This document shows positions 63,414 to 64,000 of a stretch of 64,000 nucleotides of DNA, piece by piece. The notes under the pieces were generated by a model. That model worked only from the letters and a program-made list of their open reading frames with translations. It searched no databases and was not told where the DNA came from. Made by a program: the position numbers and the translations under genes. Source of the stretch: Pannonibacter sp. SL95 (GTDB taxonomy: Bacteria > Pseudomonadota > Alphaproteobacteria > Rhizobiales > Stappiaceae); the NCBI RefSeq assembly GCF_026672425.1, contig NZ_JAPPRC010000003.1, forward strand, positions 1,997,752 through 2,061,751, read 5' to 3'. How positions within the stretch are numbered: the stretch's first letter is position 1; each line of letters begins with the position of its first letter.

Positions 63414-64000
63414 GCGGTAACCGTCTGCGCCAAGGCTGAGCGACGAGGGGCCTCACTTGCGGGTTCGCTCGCGCCGGCTGCAGCGCACAGCTCATTGTAG
63501 GCTGCCACCATTCGCCCGGCATAGTAATCCACCTGTCCTGGACCGTTGTAGCGCCGTGCGACCGCACGAAAGTCTTTGGTTCGCAGCGCCTCGGCAAGCC
63601 CGCTGCGAAGCAGGAAAGTCAGAAAGGCATCGATCTGGGAAGCTTCGCTCGCAGCCATTGCCTGGACGAAGGCAATCACTGAATCAAAGCCACAGATCTT
63701 GTGATTGAAGCCCATGATCTGGGCTGATCCGAAGCTGACCGACATCAGCGCGGCTCGCTCATCGAGCGCGGCCATCTGCTCCAGGCGGTCCCAGCGCTGG
63801 TCAGAACCAGCGCCTCCAAGTCCTGCATAGTTCGCCTTCGACCATTTCGGTGAGGCGAGCCCCATGGTCATCGCCCTGGCGCATTTGGATTTCGGCAGTT
63901 CGCGCCAGAAGACGTGACGTTCTGGCAGAATGATCAGCCGCCCCTGGGCATCGAATGGCTCTCCGCCGCTTTCGACGTCGAGGATTGCGTGAAGGACATT
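63410..64000 (-). CDS. N-acetylmuramidase endolysin (DUF3380), 5' end outside the window
   Basis: At least 196 residues are present; the frame is open to base 64000, so the N-terminus is missing. AILDVESGGEPFDAQGRLII contains the catalytic Glu of the family, followed by ILPERHVFWRELPK, NYAGLGGAGSDQRWDRLEQM, ALMSVSFGSAQIMGFNHKIC and FRAVARRYNGPGQVDYYAGR. This is the muramidase that cuts the wall glycan at lysis. PG-binding is supplied by the next gene. Confidence 0.93.
   Translation of the reverse strand, partial: NVLHAILDVESGGEPFDAQGRLIILPERHVFWRELPKSKCARAMTMGLASPKWSKANYAGLGGAGSDQRWDRLEQMAALDERAALMSVSFGSAQIMGFNHKICGFDSVIAFVQAMAASEASQIDAFLTFLLRSGLAEALRTKDFRAVARRYNGPGQVDYYAGRMVAAYNELCAAAGASEPASEAPRRSALAQTVTA

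Larger units (their letters stand above)
33036..64000 (-). mobile_element. Mosaic Mu-head/P2-tail contractile prophage, right part
   Basis: A continuous minus-strand late region: lysis (63410 down to 62467), packaging (62154-59960), portal and head (59888-51452), sheath, tube and tape measure (50705-45149), baseplate and fibres (45149-34523). The head genes follow Mu order and the tail genes resemble P2 families. Many neighbours overlap as ATGA or GTGA. No integrase, transposase or repressor is inside the window, so mode of integration is unknown. The left boundary is approximate. Confidence 0.92.

Overview
The first 33 kb is an ordinary, high-GC alphaproteobacterial chromosome segment. Gene content and order (lptF-lptG-lptD-surA-pdxA-rsmA; ppiD-trpD-trpC-moaC-moeA; tpiA-secG-pyrG) fit the Hyphomicrobiales (Rhizobiales), perhaps a Stappiaceae/Pannonibacter-type bacterium; that placement is inferred from synteny and protein style, not from a search.

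Layout. 1-7153 (minus): an envelope-biogenesis operon with overlapping genes for LPS export (LptF, LptG, LptD), a SurA-like chaperone, PdxA and the start of RsmA. 7380-10533 (plus): leucyl aminopeptidase, a PaiB-type FMN-binding protein and HolC, with a possible 40-aa membrane peptide gene opposite. 10915-13359: a two-gene carboxy(nor)spermidine pathway, decarboxylase then dehydrogenase. 13385-13615: a 231-bp composite palindromic repeat. 13706-19673: TfoX C-terminal domain protein, LdhA-type dehydrogenase, HAD hydrolase, a ParE/RelB-type toxin-antitoxin pair whose promoter/operator lies inside the 3' end of an ABC-F gene, Ndk, and a secreted EF-hand protein. 19826-28647: a molybdopterin oxidoreductase and a family 32-like glycosyltransferase, then moeA, moaC, trpC, trpD and ppiD. 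28860-32738: tpiA, secG, pyrG and a glyoxalase-like protein. A tRNA-Lys(UUU) gene is at 32907-32982.

From about 33.0 kb to the window end lies a contractile-tailed prophage whose structural genes all read leftwards. Its lysis, packaging and head module (muramidase, PG-binding protein, holin, DUF1804 small-terminase candidate, Mu gp28-type terminase, gp29-type portal, gp30-type head protein, gpG, protease/scaffold, capsid, gp36, gp37) is Mu-like. Its tail and baseplate module (sheath, tube, tape measure, U, X, D, V, W, J, I, H) is P2-like. Transposase or integrase and repressor genes would lie beyond 64,000 and are not seen. Three plus-strand cargo genes (33381, 42169, 55324) interrupt or flank the late operon: a two-TM protein, a DUF2513 protein and a membrane-anchored coiled-coil protein.

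Main points to recheck: a lambda-type GGGAAAG slippery site in the tail-chaperone gene with a 72-codon -1 extension; an internal start for a nested scaffold gene; frameshifts in the glycine-rich fibre, gpU and gp37 genes (probably gp36 too), with none noticed in the 33 kb of chromosome; two duplications of gene starts (gpD and capsid); four copies of a GGAACTGTTCC palindrome in the prophage; and a Fur-like 16-bp inverted repeat between two convergent genes.
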